DNA from: Prosthecobacter debontii
GTDB taxonomy: Bacteria; Verrucomicrobiota; Verrucomicrobiia; Verrucomicrobiales; Akkermansiaceae
NCBI GenBank assembly: GCA_945883455.1
Contig: CAMCXJ010000125.1
Coordinates: 1-6,101, forward strand
Direction: 5' to 3'
DNA length: 6,101 nt
In this document: positions 6,090 to 6,101 of the stretch, piece after piece
How positions within the stretch are numbered: the first letter of the stretch is position 1
Layout: each line of letters begins with the position of its first letter
The notes under the pieces: generated by a model
Database searches by the model: none
The model's input: only the letters and a program-made list of their open reading frames with translations
What the model was told of the DNA's origin: nothing
Translations under genes and position numbers: made by a program

Positions 6090-6101
6090 GCACGCGCCGT
6101 G

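Overview
The window reads as a piece of a GC-rich genome from the phylum Verrucomicrobiota. Three independent signs point there. (1) A secreted protein carries the DPDVDD..N..EYAFGTEP segment followed by a C-terminal YPRR.DG...W domain, a layout common in secreted verrucomicrobial proteins. (2) A pseudopilin-like protein has the RICPADP, NYLYADG and NIALPP signatures seen in verrucomicrobial/planctomycetal prepilin-like proteins. (3) A perfect TGTTC-N4-GAACA palindrome sits in front of a translesion polymerase gene, matching the LexA-binding motif I recall being described for Verrucomicrobia. No tRNA, rRNA, CRISPR array or insertion sequence is visible.

All genes lie on the minus strand, so transcription runs from high to low coordinates. 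In that order: a small unrecognised protein (about 6089-5730, possibly starting beyond the window edge); a COG0523/CobW-type GTPase (5712-4507); a pseudopilin-like protein that lacks its N-terminal prepilin segment (about 4534-3923); a secreted protein resembling the actinobacterial surface-anchored/choice-of-anchor M group (3926-2766); uvrB (2712-532); a 79-nt gap with an SOS-box-like palindrome nested in a longer inverted repeat; and the first 150 codons of a Y-family DNA polymerase (452 to beyond base 1).

Two functional blocks can be inferred. The upstream four genes are tightly packed (17-nt gap, stop/start overlap, ATGA overlap) and look like one operon. COG0523 GTPases act in metal homeostasis, often zinc, and in Actinobacteria surface-anchored repeat proteins of this kind accompany metal-type ABC transporters. 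A role in metal, perhaps zinc, acquisition at the cell surface is therefore a reasonable hypothesis, not shown by the sequence. The downstream block is DNA repair: UvrB of nucleotide excision repair, with an unusual insertion of about 47 residues after motif YVSATPG, then a lesion-bypass polymerase apparently under its own LexA control.

Coding density is very high. The only gene-free stretches are 5713-5729, 2713-2765 and 453-531, and each is described below.
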